Made by a program: the position numbers and the translations under genes. A stretch of DNA of 64,000 nt, taken from the NCBI GenBank assembly GCA_029582265.1, contig JAQQFT010000023.1, positions 4,871,688 to 4,935,687 of the forward strand, given 5' to 3'. Within the stretch, counting starts at the first letter, position 1; the number at the start of each line of letters is the position of its first letter. Shown piece by piece: positions 11,301 through 26,802 of the stretch. The stretch comes from Zoroaster sp. YZ-2022. Taxonomy: Eukaryota > Echinodermata > Asteroidea > Forcipulatida > Zoroasteridae. Below the pieces are notes generated by a model. The model ran no database searches. It saw only the letters and a program-made list of their open reading frames with translations, and had not been told where the DNA came from.

Positions 11301-14300
11301 AATTTGGATATAAATTTGTCGGCCTCCCTTAAAAACTTTTAAAGTTATACCCGTCGCTAGAAATAATTTCATTCGTATTTGTGTTTTAATCACAACAATA
11401 TAGGCTGTCTACCCTGAGTTATGGCCCGTATTTTGACTGACAGTATTTTACGGAGGCTAAGTGTGCATGGAGGCCTTTTAAGGTATGAAGAAATTATCTA
11501 AATATAAAAGTCATGTGATTTCCTGAAGGAGAGAACCTAAGCTTTAATTTGGATATAAATTTGTCGGCCTCCTTAAAACTTTTAAAGTTATACCCGTCGC
11601 TAGAAATAATTTCATTCGTATTTGTGTTTTAATCACAACAATATAGGCTGTCTACCCTGAGTTATGGCCCGTATTTTGACAGTATTTTACGGAGGGCTAA
11701 GTGTGCATGGAGGCCGTTTAAGGTATGAAGAAATTGTCTAAATGTAAAAGTCATGTGATTTCCTGAAAGAGGAGAACCTAAGCTTTAATTTGGATATAAA
11801 TTTGTCGGCCCTCCTTAAAAACTTTTAAAGTTATACCCGTCGCTAGAAATAATTTCATTCGTATTTGTGTTTTAATTACAACAATATAGGCTGTCTACCC
11901 TGAGTTATGGCCCGTATTTTGACAGTATTTTACGGAGGGATAAGTGTGCATGGAGGCCGTTTAAGGTATGAAGAAATTCTAAATTAAAAAGTCATGTGAT
12001 TTCCTGAAAGAGGAGAACCTAAGCTTTAATTTGGATATAAATTTGTCGGCCTCTCTTAAAAACTTTTAAAGTTATACCCGTCGCTAGAAATAATTTCATT
12101 CGTATTTGTGTTTTAATCACAACAATATAGGCTGTCTACCCTGAGTTATGGCCCGTATTTTGACAGTATTTTACGGAGGGCTAAGTGTGCATGGAGGCCG
12201 TTTAAGGTATGAAGAAATTGTCTAAATGTAAAAGTCATGTGATTTCCTGAAAGAGGAGAACCTAAGCTTTAATTTGGATATAAATTTGTCGGCCTCCTTT
12301 AAAAACTTTTAAAGTTATACCCGTCGCTAAAAATAATTTCATTCGTATTTGTGTTTTAATCACAACAATATAGGCTGTCTACCCTGAGTTATGGCCCGTA
12401 TTTTGACAGTATTTTACGGAGGGCTAAGTGTGCATGGAGGCCGTTTAAGGTATGAAGAAATTGTCTAAATGTAAAAGTCATGTGATTTCCTGAAAGGAGA
12501 ACCTAAGCTTTAATTTGGATATCTATTTGTCGGCCTCCCTTAAAACTTTTAAAGTTATACCCGTCGCTAGAAATAATTTCATTCGTATTTGTGTTTTAAT
12601 CACAACAATATAGGCTGTCTACCCTGAGTTATGGCCCGTATTTTGACAGTATTTTACGGAGGGCTAAGTGTGCATGGAGGCCGTTTAAGGTATGAAGAAA
12701 TTGTCTAAATGTAAAAGTCATGTGATTTCCTGAAAGAGGAGAACCTAAGCTTTAATTTGGATATAAATTTGTCGGCCTCCCTTAAAAACTTTTAAAGTTA
12801 TACCCGTCGCTAGAAATAATTTCATTCGTATTTGTGTTTTAATCACAACAATATAGGCTGTCTACCCTGAGTTATGGCCCGTATTTTGACAGTATTTTAC
12901 GGAGGGCTAAGTGTGCATGGAGGCCGTTTAAGGTATGAAGAAATTGTCTAAATGTAAAAGTCATGTGATTTCCTGAAAGAGGAGAACCTAAGCTTTAATT
13001 TGGATATAAATTTGTCGGCCTTCCTTAAAAACTTTTAAAGTTATACCCGTCGCTAGAAATAATTTCATTCGTATTTGTGTTTTAATCACAACAATATAGG
13101 CTGTCTACCCTGAGTTATGGCCCGTATTTTGACAGTATTTTACGGAGGGCTAAGTGTGCATGGAGGCCGTTTAAGGTATGAAGAAATTGTCTAAATGTAA
13201 AAGTCATGTGATTTCCTGAAAGAGGAGAACCTAAGCTTTAATTTGGATATAAATTTGTCGGCCTCCATAAAAACTTTTAAAGTTATACCCGTCGCTAGAA
13301 ATAATTTCATTCGTATTTGTGTTTTAATCACAACAATATAGGCTGTCTACCCTGAGTTATGGCCCGTATTTTGACAGTATTTTACGGAGGGCTAAGTGTG
13401 CATGGAGGCCGTTTAAGGTATGAAGAAATTGTCTAAATGTAAAAGTCATGTGATTTCCTGAAAGAGGAGAACCTAAGCTTTAATTTGGATATAAATTTGT
13501 CGGCCTCCTTAAAAACTTTTAAAGTTATACCCGTCGCTAGAAATAATTTCATTCGTATTTGTGTTTTAATCACAACAATATAGGCTGTCTACCCTGAGTT
13601 ATGGCCCGTATTTTGACAGTATTTTACGGAGGGCTAAGTGTGCATGGAGGCCGTTTAAGGTATGAAGAAATTGTCTAAATGTAAAAGTCATGTGATTTCC
13701 TGAAAGAGGAGAACCTAAGCTTTAATTTGGATATAAATTTGTCGGCCTTCCTTAAAAACTTTTAAAGTTATACCCGTCGCTAGAAATAATTTCATTCGTA
13801 TTTGTGTTTTAATCACAACAATATAGGCTGTCTACCCTGAGTTATGGCCCGTATTTTGACAGTATTTTACGGAGGGCTAAGTGTGCATGGAGGCCGTTTA
13901 AGGTATGAAGAAATTGTCTAAATGTAAAAGTCATGTGATTTCCTGAAAGAGGAGAACCTAAGCTTTAATTTGGATATAAATTTGTCGGCCTCCCATAAAA
14001 AACTTTTAAAGTTATACCCGTCGCTAGAAATAATTTCATTCGTATTTGTGTTTTAATCACAACAATATAGGCTGTCTACCCTGAGTTATGGCCCGTATTT
14101 TGACAGTATTTTACGGAGGGCTAAGTGTGCATGGAGGCCGTTTAAGGTATGAAGAAATTGTCTAAATGTAAAAGTCATGTGATTTCCTGAAAGAGGAGAA
14201 CCTAAGCTTTAATTTGGATATAAATTTGTCGGCCTCCTTAAAAACTTTTAAAGTTATACCCGTCGCTAGAAATAATTTCATTCGTATTTGTGTTTTAATC

Positions 14301-16098
14301 ACAACAATATAGGCTGTCTACCCTGAGTTATGGCCCGTATTTTGACAGTATTTTACGGAGGGCTAAGTGTGCATGGAGGCCGTTTAAGGTATGAAGAAAT
14401 TGTCTAAATGTAAAAGTCATGTGATTTCCTGAAAGAGGAGAACCTAAGCTTTAATTTGGATATAAATTTGTCGGCCTCCTTAAAAACTTTTAAAGTTATA
14501 CCCGTCGCTAGAAATAATTTCATTCGTATTTGTGTTTTAATCACAACAATATAGGCTGTCTACCCTGAGTTATGGCCCGTATTTTGACAGTATTTTACGG
14601 AGGGCTAAGTGTGCATGGAGGCCGTTTAAGGTATGAAGAAATTGTCTAAATGTAAAAGTCATGTGATTTCCTGAAAGAGAGAACCTAAGCTTTAATTTGG
14701 ATATAAATTTGTCGGCCTCCTTAAAAACATTTAAAGTTATACCCGTCGCTAGAAATAATTTCATTCGTATTTGTGTTTTAATCACAACAATATAGGCTGT
14801 CTACCCTGAGTTATGGCCCGTATTTTGACAGTATTTTACGGAGGCTAAGTATACATTGAGGCCGTTTAAGGTATGAAGAAATTGTCTAAATGTAAAAGTC
14901 ATGTGATTTCCTGAAAGAGGAGAACCTAAGCTTTAATTTGGATATAAATTTGTCGGCCTCCTTAAAAACTTTTAAAGTTATACACGTCTCTAGAAATAAT
15001 TTCATTCGTATTTGTGTTTTAATCACAACAATATAGGCTGTCTACCCTGAGTTATGGCCCGTATTTTGACAGTATTTTACGGAGGGCTAAGTGTGCATGG
15101 AGGCCGTTTAAGGTATGAAGAAATTGTCTAAATGTAAAAGTCATGTGATTTCCTGAAGAGAGAACCTAAGCTTTAATTTGGATATAAATTTGTCGGCCTC
15201 CTCTTAAAAACTTTTAAAGTTATACCCGTCGCTAGAAATAATTTCATTCGTATTTGTGTTTTAATCACAACAATATAGGCTGTCTACCCTGAGTTATGGC
15301 CCGTATTTTGACAGTATTTTACGGAGGGCTAAGTGTGCATGGAGGCCGTTTAAGGTATGAAGAAATTGTCTAAATGTAAAAGTCATGTGATTTCCTGAAA
15401 GGAGAACCTAAGCTTTAATTTGGATATAAATTTGTCGGCCTCCCTTTAAAACTTTTAAAGTTATACCCGTCGCTAAAAATAATTTCATTTGTATTTGTGT
15501 TTTAATCACAACAATATAGGCTGTCTACCCTGAGTTATGGCCCGTATTTTGACAGTATTTTACGGAGGGCTAAGTGTGCATGGAGGCCGTTTAAGGTATG
15601 AAGAAATTGTCTAAATGTAAAAGTCATGTGATTTCCTGAAAGAGGAGAACCTAAGCTTTAATTTGGATATAAATTTGTCGGCCTCCCTTAAAAACTTTTA
15701 AAGTTATACCCGTCGCTAGAAATAATTTCATTCGTATTTGTGTTTTAATCACAACAATATAGGCTGTCTACCCTGAGTTATGGCCCGTATTTTGACAGTA
15801 TTTTACGGAGGAATAAGTGTGCATGGAGGCCGTTTAAGGTATGAAGAAATTGTCTTAAATTAAAAGTCATTTGATTTCCTGAAAGAGGAGAACCTAAGCT
15901 TTAATTTGGATATAAATTTGTCGGCCTCCCTTAAAAACTTTTAAAGTTATACCCGTCGCTAGAAATAATTTCATTCGTATTTGTGTTTTAATCACAACAA
16001 TATAGGCTGTCTACCCTGAGTTATGGCCCGTATTTTGACAGTATTTTACGGAGGGCTAAGTGTGCATGGAGGCCGTTTAAGGTATGAAGAAATTGTCT

Positions 16099-16160
16099 AA
16101 AATTTACATGCCATGCGATTTGCTGTTAGTTTAGAACATACGCTTTAATTTGTTTTTAAA
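16099..16160 (+). repeat. Divergent patch inside one satellite unit
   Basis: About 60 bp of one unit depart from consensus by scattered substitutions (for example ACATGCCATGCGATTTGCTG where others have a GTCATGTGATTTCCTG-type sequence), and the AAGCTT site is lost. Unit length stays at 243. The flanks on both sides are consensus. Confidence 0.8.
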
Positions 16161-17974
16161 TTTGTCGGCCTCCTTTAAAAACTTTTAAAGTTATACCCGT
16201 CGCTAGAAATAATTTCATTCGTATTTGTGTTTTAATCACAACAATATAGGCTGTCTACCTGAGTTATGGCCCGTATTTTGACAGTATTTTACGGAGGGCT
16301 AAGTGTGCATGGAGGCCGTTTAAGGTATGAAGAAATTGTCTAAATGTAAAAGTCATGTGATTTCCTGAAAGAGGAGAACCTAAGCTTTAATTTGGATATA
16401 AATTTGTCGGCCTCTCTTAAAAACTTTTAAATTTATACCCGTCGCTAGAAATAATTTCATTCGTATTTGTGTTTTAATCACAACAATGTAGGCTGTCTAC
16501 CCTGAGTTATGGCCCGTATTTTGACAGTATTTTACGGAGGGCTAAGTGTGCATGGAGGCCGTTTAAGGTATGAAGAAATTGTCTAAATGTAAAAGTCATG
16601 TGATTTCCTAGAACCTAAGCTTTAATTTGGATATAAATTTGTCGGCCTCCCTTAAAAACTTTTAAAGTTATACCCGTCGCTAGAAATAATTTCATTCGTA
16701 TTTGTGTTTTAATCACAACAATATAGGCTGTCTACCCTGAGTTATGGCCCGTATTTTGACAGTATTTTACGGAGGGCTAAGTGTGCATGGAGGCCGTTTA
16801 AGGTATGAAGAAATTGTCTTAAAGTAAAAGTCATGTGATTTCCTGAAAGAGGAGAACCTAAGCTTTAATTTGGATATAAATTTGTCGGCCTCCATAAAAA
16901 CTTTTAAAGTTATACCCGTCGCTAGAAATAATTTCATTCGTATTTGTGTTTAATCACAACAATATAGGCTGTCTACCCTGAGTTATGGCCCGTATTTTGA
17001 CAGTATTTTACGGAGGGCTAAGTGTGCATGGAGGCCGTTTAAGGTATGAAGAAATTGTCTAAATGTAAAAGTCATGTGATTTCCTGAAAGAAGAACCTAA
17101 GCTTTAATTTGGATATAAATTTGTCGGCCTCCCTTAAAAACTTTTAAAGTTATACCCGTCGCTAGAAATAATTTCATTCGTATTTGTGTTTTAATCACAA
17201 CAATATAGGCTGTCTACCCTGAGTTATGGCCCGTATTTTGACAGTATTTTACGGAGGGATAAGTGTGCATGGAGGCCGTTTAAGGTATGAAGAAATTGTC
17301 TAAATGTAAAAGTCATGTGATTTCCTGAAAGGGGAGAACCTAAGCTTTAATTTGGATATAAATTTGTCTGCCTCAAAACTTTTAAAGTTATACCCGTCGC
17401 TAGAAATAATTTCATTCGTATTTGTGTTTTAATCACAACAATATAGGCTGTCTACCCTGAGTTATGGCCCGTATTTTGACAGTATTTTACGGAGGGCTAA
17501 GTGTGCATGGAGGCCGTTTAAGGTATGAAGAAATTGTCTAAATGTAAAAGTCATGTGATTTCCTGAAAGAGGAGAACCTAAGCTTTAATTTGGATATAAA
17601 TTTGTCGGCCTCCTTTAAAAACTTTTAAAGTTATACCCGTCGCTAGAAATAATTTCATTCGTATTTGTGTTTTAATCACAACAATATAGGCTGTCTACCC
17701 TGAGTTATGGCCCGTATTTTGACAGTATTTTACGGAGGGCTAAGTGTGCATGGAGGCCGTTTAAGGTATGAAGAAATTGTCTAAATGTAAAAGTCATGTG
17801 ATTTCCTGAAGAGGAGAACCTAAGCTTTAATTTGGATATAAATTTGTCGGCCTCCTTTAAAAACTTTTAAAGTTATACCCGTCGCTAGAAATAATTTCAT
17901 TCGTATTTGTGTTTTAATCACAACAATATAGGCTGTCTACCCTGAGTTATGGCCCGTATTTTGACAGTATTTTA

Positions 17975-18007
17975 CGAGATCAGAAGAGAGACTGGACGCC
18001 GATTAGG
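17975..18007 (+). repeat. Divergent patch replacing the GGAGGCCG arm
   Basis: In this unit the bases after TTTTACG read AGATCAGAAGAGAGACTGG, then GACGCCGATTAGG, in place of the normally invariant GGAGGGCTAAG...GGAGGCCG segment. The unit remains 243 bp. It is the only clear loss of the left inverted-repeat arm that I saw in the array. Confidence 0.8.
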
Positions 18008-21000
18008 GTATGAAGAAATTGTATAAATGTAAAAGTCATGTGATTTCCTGAAAGAGGAGAACCTAAGCTTTAATTTGGATATAAATTTGTCGGCCTAACT
18101 TAAAAACTTTTAAAGTTATACCCGTCGCTAGAAATAATTTCATTCGTATTTGTGTTTTAATCACAACAATATAGGCTGTCTACCCTGAGTTATGGCCCGT
18201 ATTTTGACAGTATTTTACGGAGGAATAAGTGTGCATGGAGGCCGTTTATGGTATGAAGAAATTGTCTAAATGTAAATGTCATGTGATTTCCTGAAGAGGA
18301 GAACCTAAGCTTTAATTTGGATATAAATTTGTCGGCCTCCCTTAAAAACTTTTAAAGTTATACCCGTCGCTAGAAATAATTTCATTCGTATTTGTGTTTT
18401 AATCACAACAATATAGGCTGTCTACCCTGAGTTATGGCCCGTATTTTGACAGTATTTTACGGAGGGCTAAGTGTGCATGGAGGCCGTTTAAGGTATGAAG
18501 AAATTGTCTAAATGTAAAAGTCATGTGATTTCCTGAAAGAGGAGAACCTAAGCTTTAATTTGGATATAAATTTGTCGGCCTCCCTTAAAAACTTTTAAAG
18601 TTATACCCGTCGCTAGAAATAATTTCATTCGTATTTGTGTTTTAATCACAACAATATAGGCTGTCTACCCTGAGTTATGGCCCGTATTTTGACAGTATTT
18701 TACGGAGGGCTAAGTGTGCATGGAGGCCGTTTAAGGTATGAAGAAATTGTCTAAATGTAAAAGTCATGTGATTTCCTGAAAGAGGAGAACCTAAGCTTTA
18801 ATTTGGATATAAATTTGTCAGCCTCTCTTAAAAACTTTTAAAGTTATACCCGTCGCTAGAAATAATTTCATTCGTATTTGTGTTTTAATCACAACAATAT
18901 AGGCTGTCTAGTGTCTACCCTGAGTTATGGCCCGTATTTTGACAGTATTTTACGGGGGCTAAGTGTGCATGGAGGCCGTTTAAGGTATGAAGAAATTGTC
19001 TAAATGTAAAAGTCATGTGATTTCCTGAAAGGAGAACCTAAGCTTTAATTTGGATATAAATTTGTCGGCCTTTAAAAACTTTTAAAGTTATACCCGTCGC
19101 TAGAAATAATTTCATTCGTATTTGTGTTTTAATCACAACAATATAGGCTGTCTACCCTGAGTTATGGCCCGTATTTTGACAGTATTTTACGGAGGGCTAA
19201 GTGTGCATGGAGGCCGTTTAAGGTATGAAGAAATTGTCTAAATGTAAAAGTCATGTGATTTCCTGAGAGGAGAACCTAAGCTTTAATTTGGATATAAATT
19301 TGTCGGCCTCCCTTAAAAACTTTTAAAGTTATACCCGTCGCTAGAAATAATTTCATTCGTATTTGTGTTTTAATCACAACAATATAGGCTGTCTACCCTG
19401 AGTTATGGCCCGTATTTTGACAGTATTTTACGGAGGGCTAAGTGTGCATGGAGGCCGTTTAAGGTATGAAGAAATTGTCTAAATGTAAAAGTCATGTGAT
19501 TTCCTGAAAGAGGAGAACCTAAGCTTTAATTTGGATATAAATTTGTCGGCCTCCCTAAAAACTTTTAAAGTTATACCCGTCGCTAGAAATAATTTCATTC
19601 GTATTTGTGTTTTAATCACAACAATATAGGCTGTCTACCCTGAGTTATGGCCCGTATTTTGACAGTATTTTACGGAGGGCTAAGTGTGCATGGAGGCCGT
19701 TTAAGGTATGAAGAAATTGTCTAAATGTAAAAGTCATGTGATTTCCTGAAGAGGAGAACCTAAGCTTTAATTTGGATATAAATTTGTCGGCCTCCTTAAA
19801 AACTTTTAAAGTTATACCCGTCGCTAGAAATAATTTCATTCGTATTTGTGTTTTAATCACAACAATATAGGCTGTCTACCCTGAGTTATGGCCCGTATTT
19901 TGACAGTATTTTACGGAGGGCTAAGTGTGCATGGAGGCCGTTTAAGGTATGAAGAAATTGTCTAAATGTAAAAGTCATGTGATTTCCTGAAAGAGGAGAA
20001 CCTAAGCTTTAATTTGGATATAAATTTGTCGGCCTCTCTTAAAAACTTTTAAAGTTATACCCGTCGCTAGAAATAATTTCATTCGTATTTGTGTTTTAAT
20101 CACAACAATATAGGCTGTCTACCCTGAGTTATGGCCCGTATTTTGACAGTATTTTACGGAGGGCTAAGTGTGCATGGAGGCCGTTTAAGGTATGAAGAAA
20201 TTGTCTAAATGTAAAAGTCATGTGATTTCCTGAAAGAGGAGAACCTAAGCTTTAATTTGGATATAAATTTGTCGGCCTCCCTTAAAAACTGTTTAAGTTA
20301 TACCCGTCGCTAGAAATAATTTCATTCGTATTTGTGTTTTAATCACAACAATATAGGCTGTCTACCCTGAGTTATGGCCCGTATTTTGACAGTATTTTAC
20401 GGAGGGCTAAGTGTGCATGGAGGCCGTTTAAGGTATGAAGAAATTGTCTAAATGTAAAAGTCATGTGATTTCCTGAAAGAGGAGAACCTAAGCTTTAATT
20501 TGGATATAAATTTGTCGGCCTCCCTTAAAAACTTTTAAAGTTATACCCGTCGCTAGAAATAATTTCATTCGTATTTGTGTTTTAATCACAACAATATAGG
20601 CTGTCTACCTGAGTTATGGCCCGTATTTCGACAGTATTTTACGGAGGGATAAGTGTGCATGGAGGCCGTTTAAGGTATGAAGAAATTGTCTAAATGTAAC
20701 AGTCATGTGATTTCCTGAAAGAGGAGAACCTAAGCTTTAATTTGGATATAAATTTGTCGGCCTTCCTTAAAAACTTTTAAAGTTATACCCGTCGCTAGAA
20801 ATAATTTCATTCGTATTTGTGTTTTAATCACAACAATATAGGCTGTCTACCCTGAGTTATGGCCCGTATTTTGACAGTATTTTACGGAGGGCTAAGTGTG
20901 CATGGAGGCCGTTTAAGGTATGAAGAAATTGTCTAAATGTAAAAGTCATGTGATTTCCTGAAAGGAGAACCTAAGCTTTAATTTGGATATAAATTTGTCG

Positions 21001-24000
21001 GCCTCCCTTAAAAACTTTTAAAGTTATACCCGTCGCTAGAAATAATTTCATTCGTATTTGTGTTTTAATCACAACAATATAGGCTGTCTACCCTGAGTTA
21101 TGGCCCGTATTTTGACAGTATTTTACGGAGGGCTAAGTGTGCATGGAGGCCGTTTAAGGTATGAAGAAATTGTTAAATGTAAAAGTCATGTGATTTCCTG
21201 AAAGAGGAGAACCTAAGCTCTAATTTGGATATAAACTTTTCGGCCGTCCTTAAAAACTTTTAAAGTTATACCCGTCGCTAGAAATAATTTCATTCGTATT
21301 TGTGTTTTAATCACAACAATATAGGCTGTCTACCCTGAGTTATGGCCCGTATTTTGACAGTATTTTACGGAGGGCTAAGTGTGCATGGAGGCCGTTTAAG
21401 GTATGAAGAAATTGTCTAAATGTAAAAGTCATGTGATTTCCTGAAAGAGGAGAACCTAAGCTTTAATTTGGATATAAATTTGTCGGCCTGCCTTAAAACC
21501 TTTAAAGTTATACCCGTCGCTAGAAATAATTTCATTCGTATTTGTGTTTTAATCACAACAATATAGGCTGTCTACCCTGAGTTATGGCCCGTATTTTGAC
21601 AGTATTTTACGGAGGGCTAAGTGTGCATGGAGGCCGTTTAAGGTATGAAGAAATTGTCTAAATGTAAAAGTCATGTGATTTCCTGAAAGGAGAACCTAAG
21701 CTTTAATTTGGATATAAATTTGTCGGCCTCCCTTAAAAACTTTTAAAGTTATACCCGTCGCTAGAAATAATTTCATTCGTATTTGTGTTTTAATCACAAC
21801 AATATAGGCTGTCTACCCTGAGTTATGGCCCGTATTTTGACAGTATTTTACGGAGGGCTAAGTGTGCATGGAGGCCGTTTAAGGTATGAAGAAATTGTCT
21901 AAATGTAAAAGTCATGTGATTTCCTGAAAGTTTAGAACCTAAGCTTTAATTTGGATATAAATTTGTCGGCCTCCCTTAAAAACTTTTAAAGTTATACCCG
22001 TCGCTAGAAATAATTTCATTCGTATTTGTGTTTTAATCACAACAATATAGGCTGTCTACCCTGAGTTATGGCCCGTATTTTGACAGTATTTTACGGAGGG
22101 CTAAGTGTGCATGGAGGCCGTTTAAGGTATGAAGAAATTGTCTAAATGTAAAAGTCATGTGATTTCCTGAAAGAGGAGAACCTAAGCTTTAATTTGGATA
22201 TAAATTTGTCGGCCTTCCTTAAAAACTTTTAAAGTTATACCCGTCGCTAGAAATAATTTCATTCGTATTTGTGTTTTAATCACAACAATATAATGCTGTC
22301 TACCCTGAGTTATGGCCCGTATTTTGACAGTATTTTACGGAGGGCAAAGTGTGCATGGAGGCCGTTTAAGGTATGAAGAAATTATCTAAATATAAAAGTC
22401 AAGTGATTTCCTGAAGAGGAGAACCTAAGCTTTAATTTGGATATAAATTTGTCGGCCTCCTTAAAACTTTTAAAGTTATACCCGTCGCTAGAAATAATTT
22501 CATTCGTATTTGTGTTTTAATCACAACAATATAGGCTGTCTACCCTGAGTTATGGCCCGTATTTTGACAGTATTTTACGGAGGGCTAAGTGTGCATGGAG
22601 GCCGTTTAAGGTATGAAGAAATTGTCTAAATGTAAAAGTCATGTGATTTCCTGAAAGAGGAGAACCTAAGCTTTAATTTGGATATAAATTTGTCGGCCTC
22701 CCTGAAAAACTTTTAAAGTTATACCCGTCACTAGAAATAATTTCATTCGTATTTGTGTTTTAATCACAACAATATAGGCTGTCTACCCTGAGTTATGGCC
22801 CGTATTTTGACAGTATTTTACGGAGGGATAAGTGTGCATGGAGGCCGTTTAAGGTATGAAGAAATTGTCTAAATGTAAAAGTCATGTGATTTCCTGAAAG
22901 AGAACCTAAGCTTTAATTTGGATATAAATTTGTCGGCCTCCCTTAAAAACTTTTAAAGTTATACCCGTCGCTAGAAATAATTTCATTCGTATTTGTGTTT
23001 TAATCACAACAATATAGGCTGTCTACCCTGAGTTATGGCCCGTATTTTGACAGTATTTTACGGAGGGCTAAGTGTGCATGGAGGCCGTTTAAGGTATGAA
23101 GAAATTGTCTAAATGTAAAAGTCATGTGATTTCCTGAAAGAGGAGAACCTAAGCTTTAATTTGGATATAAATTTGTCGGCCTCCTTTAAAAACTTTTAAA
23201 GTTATACCCGTCACTAGAAATAATTTCATTCGTATTTGTGTTTTAATCACAACAATATAGGCTGTCTACCCTGAGTTATGGCACTTATTTTGACAGTATT
23301 TTACGGAGGGCTAAGTGTGCATGGAGGCCGTTTAAGGTATGAAGAAATTGTCTAAATGTAAAAGTCATGTGATTTCCTGAAAGAGGAGAACCTAAGCTTT
23401 AATTTGGATATAAATTTGTCGGCCTCCTTAAAAACTTTTAAAGTTATACCCGTCGCTAGAAATAATTTCATTCGTATTTGTGTTTTAATCACAACAATAT
23501 AGGCTGTCTACCCTGAGTTATGGCCCGTATTTTGACAGTATTTTACGGAGGGCTAAGTGTGCATGGAGGCCGTTTAAGGTATGAAGAAATTGTCTAAATG
23601 TAAAAGTCATGTGATTTCCTGAAAGGAGAACCTAAGCTTTAATTTGGCTATAAATTTGTCGGCCTGCCTTAAAACTTTTAAAGTTATACCCGTCGCTAGA
23701 AATAATTTCATTCGTATTTGTGTTTTAATCACAACAATATAGGCTGTCTACCCTGAGTTATGGCCCGTATTTTGACAGTATTTTACGGAGGGCTAAGTGT
23801 GCATGGAGGCCGTTTAAGGTATGAAGAAATTGTCTAAATGTAAAAGTCATGTGATTTCCTGAAAGAGGAGAACCTAAGCTTTAATTTGGATATAAATTTG
23901 TCGGCCTCCCTTAAAAACTTTTAAAGTTATACCCGTCGCTAGAAATAATTTCATTCGTATTTGTGTTTTAATCACAACAATATAGGCTGTCTACCCTGAG

Positions 24001-26802
24001 TTATGGCCCGTATTTTGACAGTATTTTACGGAGGGATAAGTGTGCATGGAGGCCGTTTAAGGTATGAAGAAATTGTCTAAATGTAAAAGTCATGTGATTT
24101 CCTGAAAGAGGAGAACCTAAGCTTTAATTTGGATATAAATTTGTCGGCCTCACTTAAAAACTTTTAAAGTTATACCCGTCGCTAGAAATAATTTCATTCG
24201 TATTTGTGTGTTTAATCACAACAATATAGGCTGTCTACCCTGAGTTATGGCCCGTATTTTGACAGTATTTTACGGAGGGCTAAGTGTGCATGGAGGCCGT
24301 TTAAGGTATGAAGAAATTGTCTAAATGTAAAAGTCATGTGATTTCCTGAAAGAGGAGAACCTAAGCTTTAATTTGGATATAAATTTGTCGGCCTGCCTTA
24401 AAAATTTTTAAGTTATACCCGTCGCTAGAAATAATTTCATTCGTATTTGTGTTTTAATCACAACAATATAGGCTGTCTACCCTGAGTTATGGCCCGTATT
24501 TTGACAGTATTTTACGGAGGGCTAAGTGTGCATGGAGGCCGTTTAAGGTATGAAGAAATTGTCTAAATGTAAAAGTCATGTGATTTCCTGAAAGAGGAGA
24601 ACCTAAGCTTTAATTTGGATATAAATTTGTCGGCCTTCCTTAAAAACTTTTAAAGTTATACCCGTCGCTAGAAATAATTTCATTCGTATTTGTGTTTTAA
24701 TCACAACAATATAGGCTGTCTACCCTGAGTTATGGCCCGTATTTTGACAGTATTTTACGGAGGGCTAAGTGTGCATGGAGGCCGTTTAAGGTATGAAGAA
24801 ATTGTCTAAATGTAAAAGTCATGTGATTTCCTGAAAAGAGGAGAACCTAAGCTTTAATTTGGATATAAATTTGTCGGCCTCCCTTAAAAACTTTTAAAGT
24901 TATACCCGTCGCTAGAAATAATTTCATTCGTATTTGTGTTTTAATCACAACAATATAGGCTGTCTACCCTGAGTTATGGCCCGTATTTTGACAGTATTTT
25001 ACGGCGGGCTAAGTGTGCATGGAGGCCGTTTAAGGTATGAAGAAATTGTCTAAATGTAAAAGTCATGTGATTTCCTGAGAGAGGAGAACCTAAGCTTTAA
25101 TTTGGATATAAATTTGTCGGCCTTCCTTAAAAACTTTTAAAGTTATACCCGTCGCTAGAAATAATTTCATTCGTATTTGTGTTTTAATCACAACAATATA
25201 GGCTGTCTACCCTGAGTTATGGCCCGTATTTTGACAGTATTTTACGGAGGGCTAAGTGTGCATGGAGGCCGTTTAAGGTATGAAGAAATTGTCTAAATGT
25301 AAAGTCATGTGATTTCCTGAAAGGAGAACCTAAGCTTTAATTTGGATATAAATTTGTCGGCCTCCTTAAAAACTTTTAAAGTTATACCCGTCGCTAGAAA
25401 TAATTTCATTCGTATTTGTGTTTTAATCACAACAATATAGGCTGTCTACCCTGAGTTATGGCCCGTATTTTGACAGTATTTTACGGAGGAATAAGTGTGC
25501 ATGGAGGCCGTTTAAGGTATGAAGAAATTGTCTAAATGTAAAAGTCATGTGATTTCCTTGAAGAGGAGAACCTAAGCTTTAATTTGGATATAAATTTGTC
25601 GGCCTCTCTTAAAAACTTTTAAAGTTATACCCGTCGCTAGAAATAATTTCATTCGTATTTGTGTTTTAATCACAACAATATAGGCTGTCTACCCTGAGTT
25701 ATGGCCCGTATTTTGACAGTATTTTACGGAGGGCTAAGTGTGCATGGAGGCCGTTTAAGGTATGAAGAAATTGTCTAAATGTAAAAGTCATGTGATTTCC
25801 TGAAAGAGGAGAACCTAAGCTTTAATTTGGATATAAATTTGTCGGCCTCACTTAAAAACTTTTAAAGTTATACCCGTCGCTAGAAATAATTTCATTCGTA
25901 TTTGTGTTTTAATCACAACAATATAGGCTGTCTACCCTGAGTTATGGCCCGTATTTTGACAGTATTTTACGGAGGGCTAAGTGTGCATGGAGGCCGTTTA
26001 AGGTATGAAGAAATTGTCTAAATGTAAAAGTCATGTGATTTCATGAAGGGAGAACCTAAGCTTTAATTTGGATATAAATGTGTCGGGCTCACATAACTTT
26101 TAAAGTTATACCCGTCGCTAGAAATAATTTCATTCGTATTTGTGTTTTAATCACAACAATATAGGCTGTCTACCCTGAGTTATGGCCCGTATTTTGACAG
26201 TATTTTACGGAGGGATAAGTGTGCATGGAGGCCGTTTAAGGTATGAAGAAATTGTCTTAATGTAAAAGTCATGTGATTTCCTGAAAGGAGAACCTAAGCT
26301 TTAATTTGGATATAAATTTGTCGGCCTCCTTAAAAACTTTTAAAGTTATACCGTCGCTAGAAATAATTTCATTCGTATTTGTGTTTTAATCACAACAATA
26401 TAGGCTGTCTACCCTGAGTTATGGCCCGTATTTTGACAGTATTTTACGGAGGGCTAAGTGTGCATGGAGGCCGTTTAAGGTATGAAGAAATTGTCTAAAT
26501 GTAAAAGTCATGTGATTTCCTGAAGAGGAGAACCTAAGCTTTAATTTGGATATAAATTTGTCGGCCTCCCTTAAAAACTTTTAAAGTTATACCCGTCGGT
26601 AGAAATAATTTCATTCGTATTTGTGTTTTAATCACAACAATATAGGCTGTCTACCCTGAGTTATGGCCCGTATTTTGACAGTATTTTACGGAGGGCTAAG
26701 TGTGCATGGAGGCCGTTTAAGGTATGAAGAAATTGTCTAAATGTAAAAGTCATGTGATTTCCTGAAAGGAGAACCTAAGCTTTAATTTGGATATAAATTT
26801 GT

